This document shows positions 1 to 5,548 of a stretch of 5,548 nucleotides of DNA, piece after piece. Within the stretch, counting starts at the first letter, position 1. Each line of letters begins with the position of its first letter. Made by a program: the position numbers and the translations under genes. Under the pieces are notes generated by a model. That model saw only the letters and a program-made list of their open reading frames with translations. It was not told where the DNA came from and did no database searches. This DNA comes from Proteiniphilum sp. (GTDB taxonomy: Bacteria > Bacteroidota > Bacteroidia > Bacteroidales > Dysgonomonadaceae), in contig JAISZV010000104.1 in the NCBI GenBank assembly GCA_031284475.1, positions 1-5,548 on the forward strand, read 5' to 3'.

Positions 1-423
1 GTGTAACTTTTTATATTCTTTTTCACGCCCTTGTGATTTCACATAGGCTTGTATTATAGATTCATCACCATGCCGACCAACGGTATTCACATAGAAACCT
101 TTCGTCCAAAATTCGCCTCCCCTAAGTTGGCGCTTAACTTCTGGTTGAAGACGAAAAATTTCTTTAGCTGTGATGCTTTTGATAATTTGAATAATTTTTG
201 TCGGGCTATACATTGGAACACTCTGAATCAAAAAATGAACATGCTCCTGGTCGGTGCCTATTTCAATGAACGAAATCTCATAACGAGCGGAAATCGCCAA
301 GCAGACTTCTTTCAAACTGGAATCAACTGCTGGGCTAAAAACAATGCGACGATACTTTGCTGGGAACACAAAATGGTACAGCAAGACCGAAACGTTATGG
401 CTTTTATGAATATATTCACTCAC
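1..423 (-). CDS. tnpA: IS200/IS605-family transposase TnpA (Y1, HUH), 3' end cut by window edge
   Basis: This is a single-strand DNA transposase of the IS200/IS605 group, which cuts and rejoins transposon ends through a tyrosine. Reading the minus strand from a GTG at 423 gives 141 residues beginning MSEYIHKSHNVSVLLYHFVF, with no stop before the window edge. The family is usually about 140-155 residues, so only a short C-terminal tail is missing. The HUH metal-binding motif is His61-Val-His63 (in QEHVHFLIQ). The catalytic tyrosine is Tyr127, in IIQAYVKSQG, the same spacing as in the characterised ISHp608 enzyme. An in-frame TAA at 466-468 limits the start; I chose GTG 423 because homologues begin with MSEY. 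No Shine-Dalgarno sequence is visible. No TnpB accessory gene lies upstream of tnpA within this window; whatever follows its 3' end is outside. The frame is open and motifs are intact, so it may be active. The opposite-strand open frame here is a shadow. Confidence 0.93.
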   Translation of the reverse strand, partial: MSEYIHKSHNVSVLLYHFVFPAKYRRIVFSPAVDSSLKEVCLAISARYEISFIEIGTDQEHVHFLIQSVPMYSPTKIIQIIKSITAKEIFRLQPEVKRQLRGGEFWTKGFYVNTVGRHGDESIIQAYVKSQGREKEYKKLH

Positions 424-427
424 ACGA

Positions 428-435
428 CAAAGATA
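428..435 (-). promoter_or_regulatory. Possible -7 box of tnpA, almost touching the start codon
   Basis: On the minus strand TATCTTTG matches the Bacteroidota -7 consensus TAnnTTTG. It ends only four bases before the chosen GTG start at 423. If it works, transcription would begin at or inside the start of the gene, giving a leaderless or internally started message. I see no clear -33 TTTG at the usual distance, so it could be chance in AT-rich DNA. Confidence 0.25.
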
Positions 436-444
436 AAGCAAATA

Positions 445-461
445 TCGAAGCAGAGATTCGA
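445..461 (-). other. Possible subterminal hairpin at the left end of the IS200/IS605 element
   Basis: TCGAA (445-449) and TTCGA (457-461) form a 5-bp stem with a 7-base loop, lying 22 bases upstream of the transposase start. IS200/IS605 elements carry short imperfect hairpins close to both tips, which TnpA recognises as single-stranded DNA, and the left one sits upstream of tnpA as here. The stem is short and the tip itself cannot be defined without the right end or a second copy, so this is a tentative assignment. Confidence 0.35.
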
Positions 462-495
462 GGAATTAAACCTATAGAGATTAAAAAGAATTTGT

Positions 496-503
496 TATCT
501 TTG
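496..503 (+). promoter_or_regulatory. Candidate -7 box for the Bro-N/DinD-like gene
   Basis: TATCTTTG fits the Bacteroidota -7 consensus and ends 23 bases before the ATG at 527, leaving a leader of about 15-20 bases. No good TTTG -33 element is seen 19-21 bases upstream, so the site is half a consensus. A small AT palindrome (ATATT-A-AATAT, 508-518) lies between the box and the start codon and could be an operator, but such sequences are common in AT-rich DNA. Confidence 0.45.
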
Positions 504-526
504 GTGGATATTAAATATTAGTAGCC

Positions 527-1393
527 ATGACGAAAGAAAACAGCATTCGATTATTTGAACAAAAGCAGATCCGTACGCATTGGGACGAAGAAGAAGAGAA
601 ATGGTACTTTTCCATAGTGGACGTTATTTCTGTTTTGACAGAACAGCCTACTCATCAAGGGGCGAGAAATTATTGGAAAGTATTAAAAAACCGACTTTCT
701 AAAGAAGGAAATGAAACGGTTACAAATTGTAACCGTTTGAAAATGCTTGCTGAAGACGGAAAAATGCGTTTGACCGACGCAGCCGATACTCAACAGTTAC
801 TCAGACTTATACAGTCTGTCCCGTCTAAAAAAGCCGAACCGTTTAAACTATGGCTGGCACAAGTGGGTAGAGAGCGGATTGATGAAATACAAGATCCGGA
901 AATCACGATTGACAGGGCATTGAAGCAATACCTGAAGTTAGGTTATTCGGAAAATTGGATCAACCAGCGGTTGAAAAGTATTGAAATTCGTAAGGATTTA
1001 ACTGATGAGTGGAAAAAAAGAGGCGTAAAGGAAGGCGTTCAGTTTGCCACGCTTACCGACGTCATCAGCAAAGCCTGGGCAGGCAAAACAACGAAAGAAT
1101 ATAAAATCTTCAAAGGCCTTAAAAAAGAAAACCTCCGGGATAATATGACGAACCTCGAGCTGGTACTGACAATGTTGGCGGAAGCTACCACAACAGAAAT
1201 AAGTAAAGAGAAAAACCCTACAACATTTTCAGACAGTAAAACGATTGCCGGTCAGGGAGGAACAATAGCAGGTAATGCCCGTAAAGAAATTGAAGCCAAG
1301 ACCGGCAAAAAAATAGTAACGCCTCTGAATGCAAAAACAGGATTACAAGGGAAGAAAGAACAAAAACAAGTCGGGGAGAAAACTGAAGAATAA
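527..1393 (+). CDS. Bro-N domain protein with DinD-like C-terminal part
   Basis: A 288-residue protein of the family usually annotated as BRO family, prophage antirepressor or DNA-damage-inducible protein D-like. Residues about 5-115 resemble a Bro-N domain (WYFSIVDVISVLT, then RNYWKVLKNRL, then the block SVPSKKAEPFKLWLAQVG), a fold found in phage and virus DNA-binding regulators. Residues 170-270 (ATLTDVISKAWAG, KGLKKENLRDNMTNLELVL, then a Gly/Ala-rich stretch and GKKIVTPLNAK) resemble the C-terminal half of DinD-type proteins. The last 20 residues are Lys/Glu/Gln-rich and probably disordered. No signal peptide or membrane segment is seen. DinD of Escherichia coli is an SOS gene that inhibits RecA filaments; whether that holds here is unknown. 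The gene stands alone, next to a transposase and in AT-rich DNA, which suggests acquired DNA. The start is the first ATG in frame, supported by the -7 box upstream. Family assignment is firm; the molecular role is not. Confidence 0.85.
   Translation: MTKENSIRLFEQKQIRTHWDEEEEKWYFSIVDVISVLTEQPTHQGARNYWKVLKNRLSKEGNETVTNCNRLKMLAEDGKMRLTDAADTQQLLRLIQSVPSKKAEPFKLWLAQVGRERIDEIQDPEITIDRALKQYLKLGYSENWINQRLKSIEIRKDLTDEWKKRGVKEGVQFATLTDVISKAWAGKTTKEYKIFKGLKKENLRDNMTNLELVLTMLAEATTTEISKEKNPTTFSDSKTIAGQGGTIAGNARKEIEAKTGKKIVTPLNAKTGLQGKKEQKQVGEKTEE
714..738. repeat. Perfect 12-bp-arm palindrome inside the Bro-N/DinD-like gene
   Basis: AAACGGTTACAA and TTGTAACCGTTT are exact reverse complements separated by a single A. 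The site encodes residues 63-71 (ETVTNCNRL), just before the end of the Bro-N region. Part of the symmetry follows from the codons for VTNCN (gtt aca aat tgt aac), but the outer bases extend the match to 12 of 12. It could be a binding site for a dimeric regulator, possibly the protein itself, or a by-product of conserved coding sequence. The symmetry is certain; a function is not. Confidence 0.6.
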
Positions 1394-1572
1394 AAGGGAA
1401 TCTGCTGACAAGGGAAGTATCTTACTGTTTTTCAATGGCTAAAAACTTAAAGATGCTTTATTTGTTATTCTCTTACAATAAATAGATAGTACGACACGAT
1501 AACCGGTTTGAAAAAATATCCAAGATTAAGGTTTGAAGTGTAAGATTTTAAGTATTACTGATTGCCAATCAT

Positions 1573-2652
1573 CTACCCGCAAATCTCCTTTATAAACCGT
1601 TCTTCGGCCTGGCGCACCCACTCCCCGAAATTCTCATCGGGAGCATATTGGGGTATAAATTCGATCAGCTTGGTCAATTTGAATTTTTTGGCTGAGACGC
1701 CTACACCCGAAAATCCCGCGTCGTAGGCGTTAAATTCCTGTTCCACATGCACGGGTACCATGAGGGTGGGTTTCCGGTAATAGAGAGCTTCGCAGAGAGA
1801 CTCGAATCCCGATGTGGTGGCATAACCCATACAGCCGGCCATACTCCGCAGAAAAAGCTCGTCGTTCAACTTATACAGCGTAAAATTATCATCGATCACC
1901 GTCACCTCTTCCGCGTCTTTCTTATCCCAGAAAAAATGCAACGGAACTTCGGGATGTTTTTTGTGCCATTCCCCCACCTCCTCAAAATAACCGGCATTCA
2001 GCATATAACCGTGGATATAATCACCATTGGAAGGTTCGAGCTCAAACACTTCGGGCCGCAATAAGGGGGGAATGGTCACGATTTTCCTCTCTTCCGATCC
2101 GGGCATATCCCTGAAAGAGAGTGCCAGTATCTTAGACGCCCGGGTGGAAGTGATCCTGGAAAGCATCCGCAGGAAATAGAATTTCACATCCTGCTCGGCT
2201 GTCGTTTTATAATGAGGATTAAGCAACACATACTGGTGTGCAAGCGTAATCATCTCTATGCCCATCTTTTTATCGAAGCGATAGATACCATACGCCATAC
2301 CGGTGATCATCTCATAGAAATTGACCACCTTATCGGGTTTCAGTTCCTCTATTTTCCGTTTGATAAATTGCAGGCTATCCTTGAAAAAAAGGGGCCGGAA
2401 AAAATGACTCACCACGCTTAACAATACATTGGGACGCTTCTGTTTATAGAAAGAAGTAAAACTGGGGCTGCTGAATTCAAACAAGGGAGCTTCGATCTTA
2501 TTGATGAAGAAAGCAGGGATTTGCCTGGAATCACTTTTTCCTATAAGCACGGCGATCACCTCGTGTCCATGCTTACGAAGAACGGCGGCCAGGGATAGCG
2601 CCTGCGTGTAGTGTCCTCTCCCCTCGCCCTGCACTGTAAACAAAAATCTCAC
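1573..2652 (-). CDS. GT-B fold glycosyltransferase, MurG/MJ1255-like family
   Basis: A 359-residue cytoplasmic protein resembling the family called glycosyltransferase family protein (Glyco_trans_1_3-like). The N-terminus VQGEGRGHYTQALSLAAVLRKHGHEV (G9-x-G-R-G-H14) matches the Gly-rich loop after the first strand of MurG-type GT-B enzymes, which lies near acceptor and diphosphate. The C-terminal motif TTSGFESLCEAL (279-290) followed by KPTLMVPVHVEQEFNA (about 294-309) is the typical nucleotide-sugar site of this fold. No signal peptide or clear transmembrane helix is present. Neither the donor sugar nor the acceptor can be read from the sequence. The start is a GTG at 2652; an in-frame TAA lies a short way upstream, and no ATG gives a better start before the Gly-rich loop. 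It lies 103 bases downstream of pyrC on the same strand and has a candidate promoter of its own, so cotranscription with pyrC is possible but not certain. It stops with TAG, with no obvious terminator beyond. Confidence 0.8.
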   Translation of the reverse strand: MRFLFTVQGEGRGHYTQALSLAAVLRKHGHEVIAVLIGKSDSRQIPAFFINKIEAPLFEFSSPSFTSFYKQKRPNVLLSVVSHFFRPLFFKDSLQFIKRKIEELKPDKVVNFYEMITGMAYGIYRFDKKMGIEMITLAHQYVLLNPHYKTTAEQDVKFYFLRMLSRITSTRASKILALSFRDMPGSEERKIVTIPPLLRPEVFELEPSNGDYIHGYMLNAGYFEEVGEWHKKHPEVPLHFFWDKKDAEEVTVIDDNFTLYKLNDELFLRSMAGCMGYATTSGFESLCEALYYRKPTLMVPVHVEQEFNAYDAGFSGVGVSAKKFKLTKLIEFIPQYAPDENFGEWVRQAEERFIKEICG

Positions 2653-2684
2653 TCGTAAAGGTTTTAATGATAGGAATTACATCG

Positions 2685-2720
2685 CAAAAATAATAAAAGT
2701 CCGTCATATCCCGTAACAAA
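2685..2720 (-). promoter_or_regulatory. Candidate promoter for the GT-B glycosyltransferase gene
   Basis: On the minus strand TATTTTTG (2692 down to 2685) matches the Bacteroidota -7 consensus, and a TTTG at 2720-2717 could be the -33 element. The 24-base spacer is longer than the usual 19-21, so it may be weak. The -7 box lies 32 bases upstream of the GTG start. It falls in the gap after pyrC and would let the third gene be transcribed separately. Confidence 0.4.
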
Positions 2721-2755
2721 CAGGGTTAATTATCATCAACAAAATGTACTTTTTG

Positions 2756-4096
2756 TCACTTATCAAATTCGAGCGCTTTTCCAAACACATCTCCGGCAAC
2801 GGTTCCGTTTTCATAAACAATATTTCCGTTGACAAAAGTCGTATGGACGGAACAACCGAACGTCTCTCCCTCAAAAGGCGACCAACCGCATTTGTAAAAC
2901 AAGTTCTCCGGCGTAACGGTATATGCCCCGGAAGGATCTATCAACACGAGATCGGCATAATAACCTTCCCTGATGAAGCCCCTCTCCCGCACCCGAAACA
3001 GTTGTGCCGGCGCATGGCACATCTTGTCAACCACCAACTCTTTTGAATAAAACCCTTGCCGCGCCAACTCAAGCATTACCTGTAACGAATGTTGCACGAG
3101 CGGCCCACCCGAGGCGGCTTGCAAAGCCCCGCCCTCTTTTTCATTCAACAAATGAGGCGCATGATCGGTAGCCGCCACATCAAGTTTACCGGTTTTCAAT
3201 GCATCCCGCAAAGCCGCCCTGTCTTCTGCTGTTTTTACGGCAGGATTCCATTTGATCCGCGCTCCCAACTTTTCATAATCCGCATCGGAGAACCAAAGAT
3301 GGTGCACGCATACTTCAGCCGTGATCTTTTTTTCTTCTAACGGCTTCACATCAAACAAACTCATCTCGCGGGCGGTGGAGAGATGCAACACATGCAGCCT
3401 TGAGCCGTACCTGTCGGCCAGTTCCACGGCCCGGGCCGACGACTGATAACACGCTTCCGCACTACGGATCAGCGGATGATATTTGACGGGGATAAACTCA
3501 CCGTACTCCTTTTTATAAATATCAATATTTTGCCTGATTATCTCCTCTTTTTCACAATGGGTAGCAATCAGCGTATCTACTTCGGCAAAAATCCGCTGCA
3601 AAGCCTTATCACTGTCCACCAACATATTTCCGGTAGACGAACCCATAAAGACTTTTACTCCGCATATCTGTTGATGATCCGCTTTTTCCAGCTCGGCCAT
3701 ATTATCATTGGTAGCCCCCAGATAAAAGGAAAAATTGGCAACCGATTTTCCGGCAGCCATCTCCATTTTCCGGCGAAGGGAGTCCCATGTAACCGTCTGC
3801 GGATTGGTGTTGGGCATCTCCATATAGGAGGTTACCCCTCCGGCCACTGCCGCCCGGCTTTCGGTATGTATATCGCCTTTGTGCGTCAACCCCGGATCAC
3901 GGAAATGCACCTGGTCGTCAATCACACCCGGTATCAGCCACAGGCCACGAGCGTCGATCACCTGCCGGCAGGCATTCAACACCGCTTCCGGCACTGCTTC
4001 CCTGAAAATCCGGGATATCCTCTCTCCTTCCAGCAGCAGCGATCCGGTAAAGCAGTTTCCTTCGTTGATGATTGTAGCTCCGTGAATAAGGATCAT
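2756..4096 (-). CDS. pyrC: Dihydroorotase (Bacteroidota type)
   Basis: A 446-residue amidohydrolase that cyclises carbamoyl-aspartate to dihydroorotate, the third step of pyrimidine synthesis, in the cytoplasm. The architecture is a small N-terminal beta domain (1-55), a metal-dependent TIM barrel, and a C-terminal return to the beta domain (GYYADLVLIDPSGAYTV). Visible active-site residues are the DDQVHFRDPG motif (60-69), a likely carboxylated Lys148 in GVKVFMGSS, His180 in ATHCE, His238 in HVLHLST and Asp311 in AATDHAPH. The first metal histidine of the usual HxH pair is Gln62 here; His64 is kept. I recall the same DDQVH form in other Bacteroidota dihydroorotases, so it is probably a lineage trait and not a defect. 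Allantoinase is the main alternative within the superfamily, but the length and FREPG-like and WSPFEG signatures favour dihydroorotase. The ATG at 4096 lies 15 bases after the stop of the upstream GT2 gene, which implies one transcript. Confidence 0.93.
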   Translation of the reverse strand: MILIHGATIINEGNCFTGSLLLEGERISRIFREAVPEAVLNACRQVIDARGLWLIPGVIDDQVHFRDPGLTHKGDIHTESRAAVAGGVTSYMEMPNTNPQTVTWDSLRRKMEMAAGKSVANFSFYLGATNDNMAELEKADHQQICGVKVFMGSSTGNMLVDSDKALQRIFAEVDTLIATHCEKEEIIRQNIDIYKKEYGEFIPVKYHPLIRSAEACYQSSARAVELADRYGSRLHVLHLSTAREMSLFDVKPLEEKKITAEVCVHHLWFSDADYEKLGARIKWNPAVKTAEDRAALRDALKTGKLDVAATDHAPHLLNEKEGGALQAASGGPLVQHSLQVMLELARQGFYSKELVVDKMCHAPAQLFRVRERGFIREGYYADLVLIDPSGAYTVTPENLFYKCGWSPFEGETFGCSVHTTFVNGNIVYENGTVAGDVFGKALEFDK

Positions 4097-4111
4097 GATG
4101 TATGAGCGCTA

Positions 4112-4855
4112 TTAATTGGACTGCGGTTTTATTTTCCCGGTAGCTTTACGCCAGCGCAGGTCGATCACTCCGAAAAATGCTTCGCCGAAAATGCTCGAAT
4201 TCATTTTCGAGGTACCGAGTCTTCTGTTTACAAAGACCACCGAAACCTCTTTTATCTTGAATCCGAGCACACGGGCGGTATATTTCATTTCGATCTGGAA
4301 TGCATATCCTTTGAATCTGATACGGTCGAGATCAATCGTTTCCAATACTTTCCGCCGGTAGCAGACAAAACCGGCAGTCGTATCTTTTACATTGAGTCCG
4401 GTGATGATGCGTACATATTTCGATGCAAAGTAAGACATCAGCACACGCCCCATCGGCCAGTTTACCACGTTTATACCGGTGGAGTAACGCGATCCGATAG
4501 AAAGATCGTACCCCTCGTCGCGACAAGCGGCATATAGACGGGGAAGATCGTCGGGATTGTGAGAGAAGTCGGCGTCCATCTCGAAAATGTAATTATAAGA
4601 ACGAGCCAACGCCCACTTGAAGCCGTGGATATAAGCCGTACCCAATCCGAGTTTTCCTATCCTTTCCTCAATGAACAAACGTCCGGCAAATTCCTCCGAT
4701 ATTAAATGGTGTACTATGGAAGCTGTTCCGTCGGGAGACCCGTCGTCAATCACCAGAATATGAAAATCTTTCTCCAAAGCGAAGACCGCCCTGATGATAT
4801 TTTCGATATTCTCTTTTTCATTATAAGTAGGTATGAGTACAATACTATCTGACAT
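4112..4855 (-). CDS. Polyprenol monophosphomannose synthase-like glycosyltransferase (GT2, DPM1-like)
   Basis: A 247-residue enzyme of the DPM1-like branch of GT2. Family members transfer a sugar, often mannose from GDP-mannose, to a polyprenyl phosphate at the inner membrane face. The N-terminus IVLIPTYNEKENI, the DDGSPDGT loop (37-44), GKLGLGTAYIHG (67-78) and the metal-binding DAD (94-96, in EMDADFSHNP) are all typical, as are the late DTTAGFVCYRR and RRLGTSKM motifs. There is no C-terminal membrane domain, so it is the short, soluble or peripheral form. The frame stays open to an ATG at 4900, but I place the start at the ATG at 4855: it begins with the family's normal N-terminus, and a consensus promoter lies inside the longer version. 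The gene heads the operon with pyrC. Mannose and decaprenyl or undecaprenyl phosphate are guesses from the family; glucose or another hexose is possible. Confidence 0.9.
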   Translation of the reverse strand: MSDSIVLIPTYNEKENIENIIRAVFALEKDFHILVIDDGSPDGTASIVHHLISEEFAGRLFIEERIGKLGLGTAYIHGFKWALARSYNYIFEMDADFSHNPDDLPRLYAACRDEGYDLSIGSRYSTGINVVNWPMGRVLMSYFASKYVRIITGLNVKDTTAGFVCYRRKVLETIDLDRIRFKGYAFQIEMKYTARVLGFKIKEVSVVFVNRRLGTSKMNSSIFGEAFFGVIDLRWRKATGKIKPQSN

Positions 4856-4871
4856 AAAGGGGAAATTTTCC

Positions 4872-4901
4872 CAAAAGTACGTTTTTTCGGCCACAAACAA
4901 A
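4872..4901 (-). promoter_or_regulatory. Promoter of the GT2-pyrC operon
   Basis: On the minus strand TTTG (4901-4898), an 18-base spacer and TACTTTTG (4879-4872) match the Bacteroidota promoter pattern. Transcription would begin about 4865, giving a leader of roughly ten bases before the ATG at 4855. This rules against the longer open frame that begins at 4900. Confidence 0.65.
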
Positions 4902-4917
4902 AAAGATTGGGGAATAT

Positions 4918-4948
4918 TTTGTTTTCTAAATTAAAACATCTATCTTTG
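4918..4948 (+). promoter_or_regulatory. Promoter of the initiator tRNA gene
   Basis: TTTG (4918-4921), a 19-base spacer and TATCTTTG (4941-4948) form an essentially perfect Bacteroidota vegetative promoter. The -7 box ends 23 bases before the mature 5' end of the tRNA, leaving a short precursor leader for RNase P to remove. It is back to back with the GT2 promoter; only 16 bases separate the two -33 elements. Confidence 0.75.
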
Positions 4949-4971
4949 CCGTCCGATTAAAGGAAACATAT

Positions 4972-5044
<73 letters not shown>

Positions 5045-5058
5045 CTATCGAACAGAGG

Positions 5059-5088
5059 CCGGTTCTCATAGAGGGAACCGGTTTTTTT
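5059..5088 (+). terminator. Rho-independent terminator after tRNA-fMet
   Basis: CCGGTTCTC (5059-5067) pairs with GGGAACCGG (5073-5081), with one T·G wobble and a 5-base loop, followed directly by seven T residues (5082-5088). It lies 14 bases after the tRNA. On the minus strand no T-tract follows the stem, so it does not obviously serve the mannosidase gene coming the other way. Confidence 0.88.
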
Positions 5089-5131
5089 ATTTTCAGCCGA
5101 AAGGTCTGTTTACGGATCAAGAATCAACCCT

Positions 5132-5548
5132 TTATTTCTTCTCGTTTGAGAACGAATAGGGAAAATCGGATTCATGGACGCCGCGCGTCTTATTGGGCGT
5201 GGCAGACATGGAAAAGTCGATTTTGGCTCCGTTCATCAACTGTTCATGCGTAAAATAATTCTTGGTATACTCTTTTCCGTTTACCCTGATACCTGACACA
5301 TATCTTGTCTTACTACTGTTATCCGGCGCATTGATCTCGATGGTGTTTCCGTTTTCCAGATGCACAACCATCTTGTTGAACAGCGGGGAACCGATCACAT
5401 ACTGGTTGCTGCCGGGGCAAACCGGATAAAATCCGAGTGAGGAGAAGACATACCATGCCGAAGTCTGTCCGTTGTCCTCATCGCCGCAATAGCCGTCGGG
5501 ATGGGGGTTATAGAGCTTATCCATTACCTCACGCGCCCAATACTGGGC
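5132..5548 (-). CDS. GH92 family alpha-mannosidase, C-terminal part (5' end outside window)
   Basis: The visible 138 residues start AQYWAREVMDKLY at the right edge and end at a TAA (5132-5134). GH92 enzymes are calcium-dependent exo-acting alpha-mannosidases, usually secreted and over 700 residues, so this is about the last fifth. The signature GYCGDEDNGQTSAWYVFSSL (fragment residues 19-38) is the conserved catalytic-domain motif. The Asp residues of its GDED loop correspond, as I recall, to the general-base region of characterised Bacteroides thetaiotaomicron enzymes. It is followed by GFYPVCPGSNQYVIGSPLF and the usual C-terminal beta-sandwich end. The frame is intact to the edge, and the ATG at 5524 is internal, not the start. 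In gut Bacteroidota such enzymes trim host or fungal mannans and N-glycans; linkage preference, signal peptide and any polysaccharide-utilisation neighbours lie outside the window. Confidence 0.95.
   Translation of the reverse strand, partial: AQYWAREVMDKLYNPHPDGYCGDEDNGQTSAWYVFSSLGFYPVCPGSNQYVIGSPLFNKMVVHLENGNTIEINAPDNSSKTRYVSGIRVNGKEYTKNYFTHEQLMNGAKIDFSMSATPNKTRGVHESDFPYSFSNEKK

Noticed and set aside
49..477. Plus-strand 142-residue open frame
   Set aside because: It lies antisense to the transposase, which has the full HUH and tyrosine motifs; the plus-strand product resembles nothing I know.
1394..1572. Search for a terminator, RNA or gene remnant between the two convergent genes
   Set aside because: AT-rich sequence with only 4-bp stems; no T-tract hairpin on either strand and no coding frame of note.
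2739..2756. ACAAAA...TTTTGT stem after pyrC as a terminator
   Set aside because: Only six mostly A-T pairs and no T-tract downstream on the minus strand; too weak to call.
3476..4105. Plus-strand 209-residue open frame
   Set aside because: It is antisense to pyrC, whose motifs run through the whole stretch; a shadow of GC-rich codons.
4332..4526. Minus-strand 64-residue open frame inside the GT2 gene
   Set aside because: Same strand but a different frame from a well-supported gene; no start signal or recognisable motif.
4856..4900. 15-residue N-terminal extension of the GT2 protein from the ATG at 4900
   Set aside because: The promoter at 4872-4901 lies inside it, and GT2 family proteins start close to the IVLIPTYNE strand, matching the ATG at 4855.

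Overview
The window looks like chromosomal DNA of a Bacteroidota bacterium, probably of the order Bacteroidales. This rests on three things: several promoter-like sites of the Bacteroidota form TTTG-N18-20-TAnnTTTG, start codons without Shine-Dalgarno sequences, and gene families typical of the group (a GH92 mannosidase, a Bacteroidota-type dihydroorotase, a Bro-N/DinD-like protein). Genus cannot be fixed from this sequence.

Layout. Positions 1-1393 are visibly more AT-rich and look accessory. An IS200/IS605-type Y1 transposase (minus strand, its last residues beyond the left edge) faces away from a Bro-N/DinD-like gene (527-1393, plus strand). The 103 bases between them hold a possible transposon-end hairpin and two inverted TATCTTTG boxes. 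The 179 bases from 1394 to 1572 show no gene and no convincing terminator.

Positions 1573-4855 are a three-gene minus-strand block, transcribed right to left. It starts with a DPM1-like polyprenol-phosphate sugar transferase (GT2), then dihydroorotase pyrC 15 bases downstream, then a GT-B glycosyltransferase after a 97-103 base gap that has its own candidate promoter. The first two genes almost certainly form an operon, driven by a good promoter at 4872-4901. That promoter also shows that the GT2 protein starts at 4855 rather than at the longer open frame beginning at 4900.

From 4918 a second, divergent consensus promoter drives a single initiator tRNA (fMet, 4972-5044), closed by a strong rho-independent terminator at 5059-5088. 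The right edge carries the C-terminal 138 residues of a GH92 alpha-mannosidase on the minus strand.

Overall, most of the window is ordinary Bacteroidota housekeeping and glycan metabolism. I found no convincing new multi-gene system. The items most worth a second look are the missing first metal-ligand histidine in PyrC, a perfect 12-bp-arm palindrome inside the Bro-N/DinD-like gene, and the transposase/Bro-N junction.
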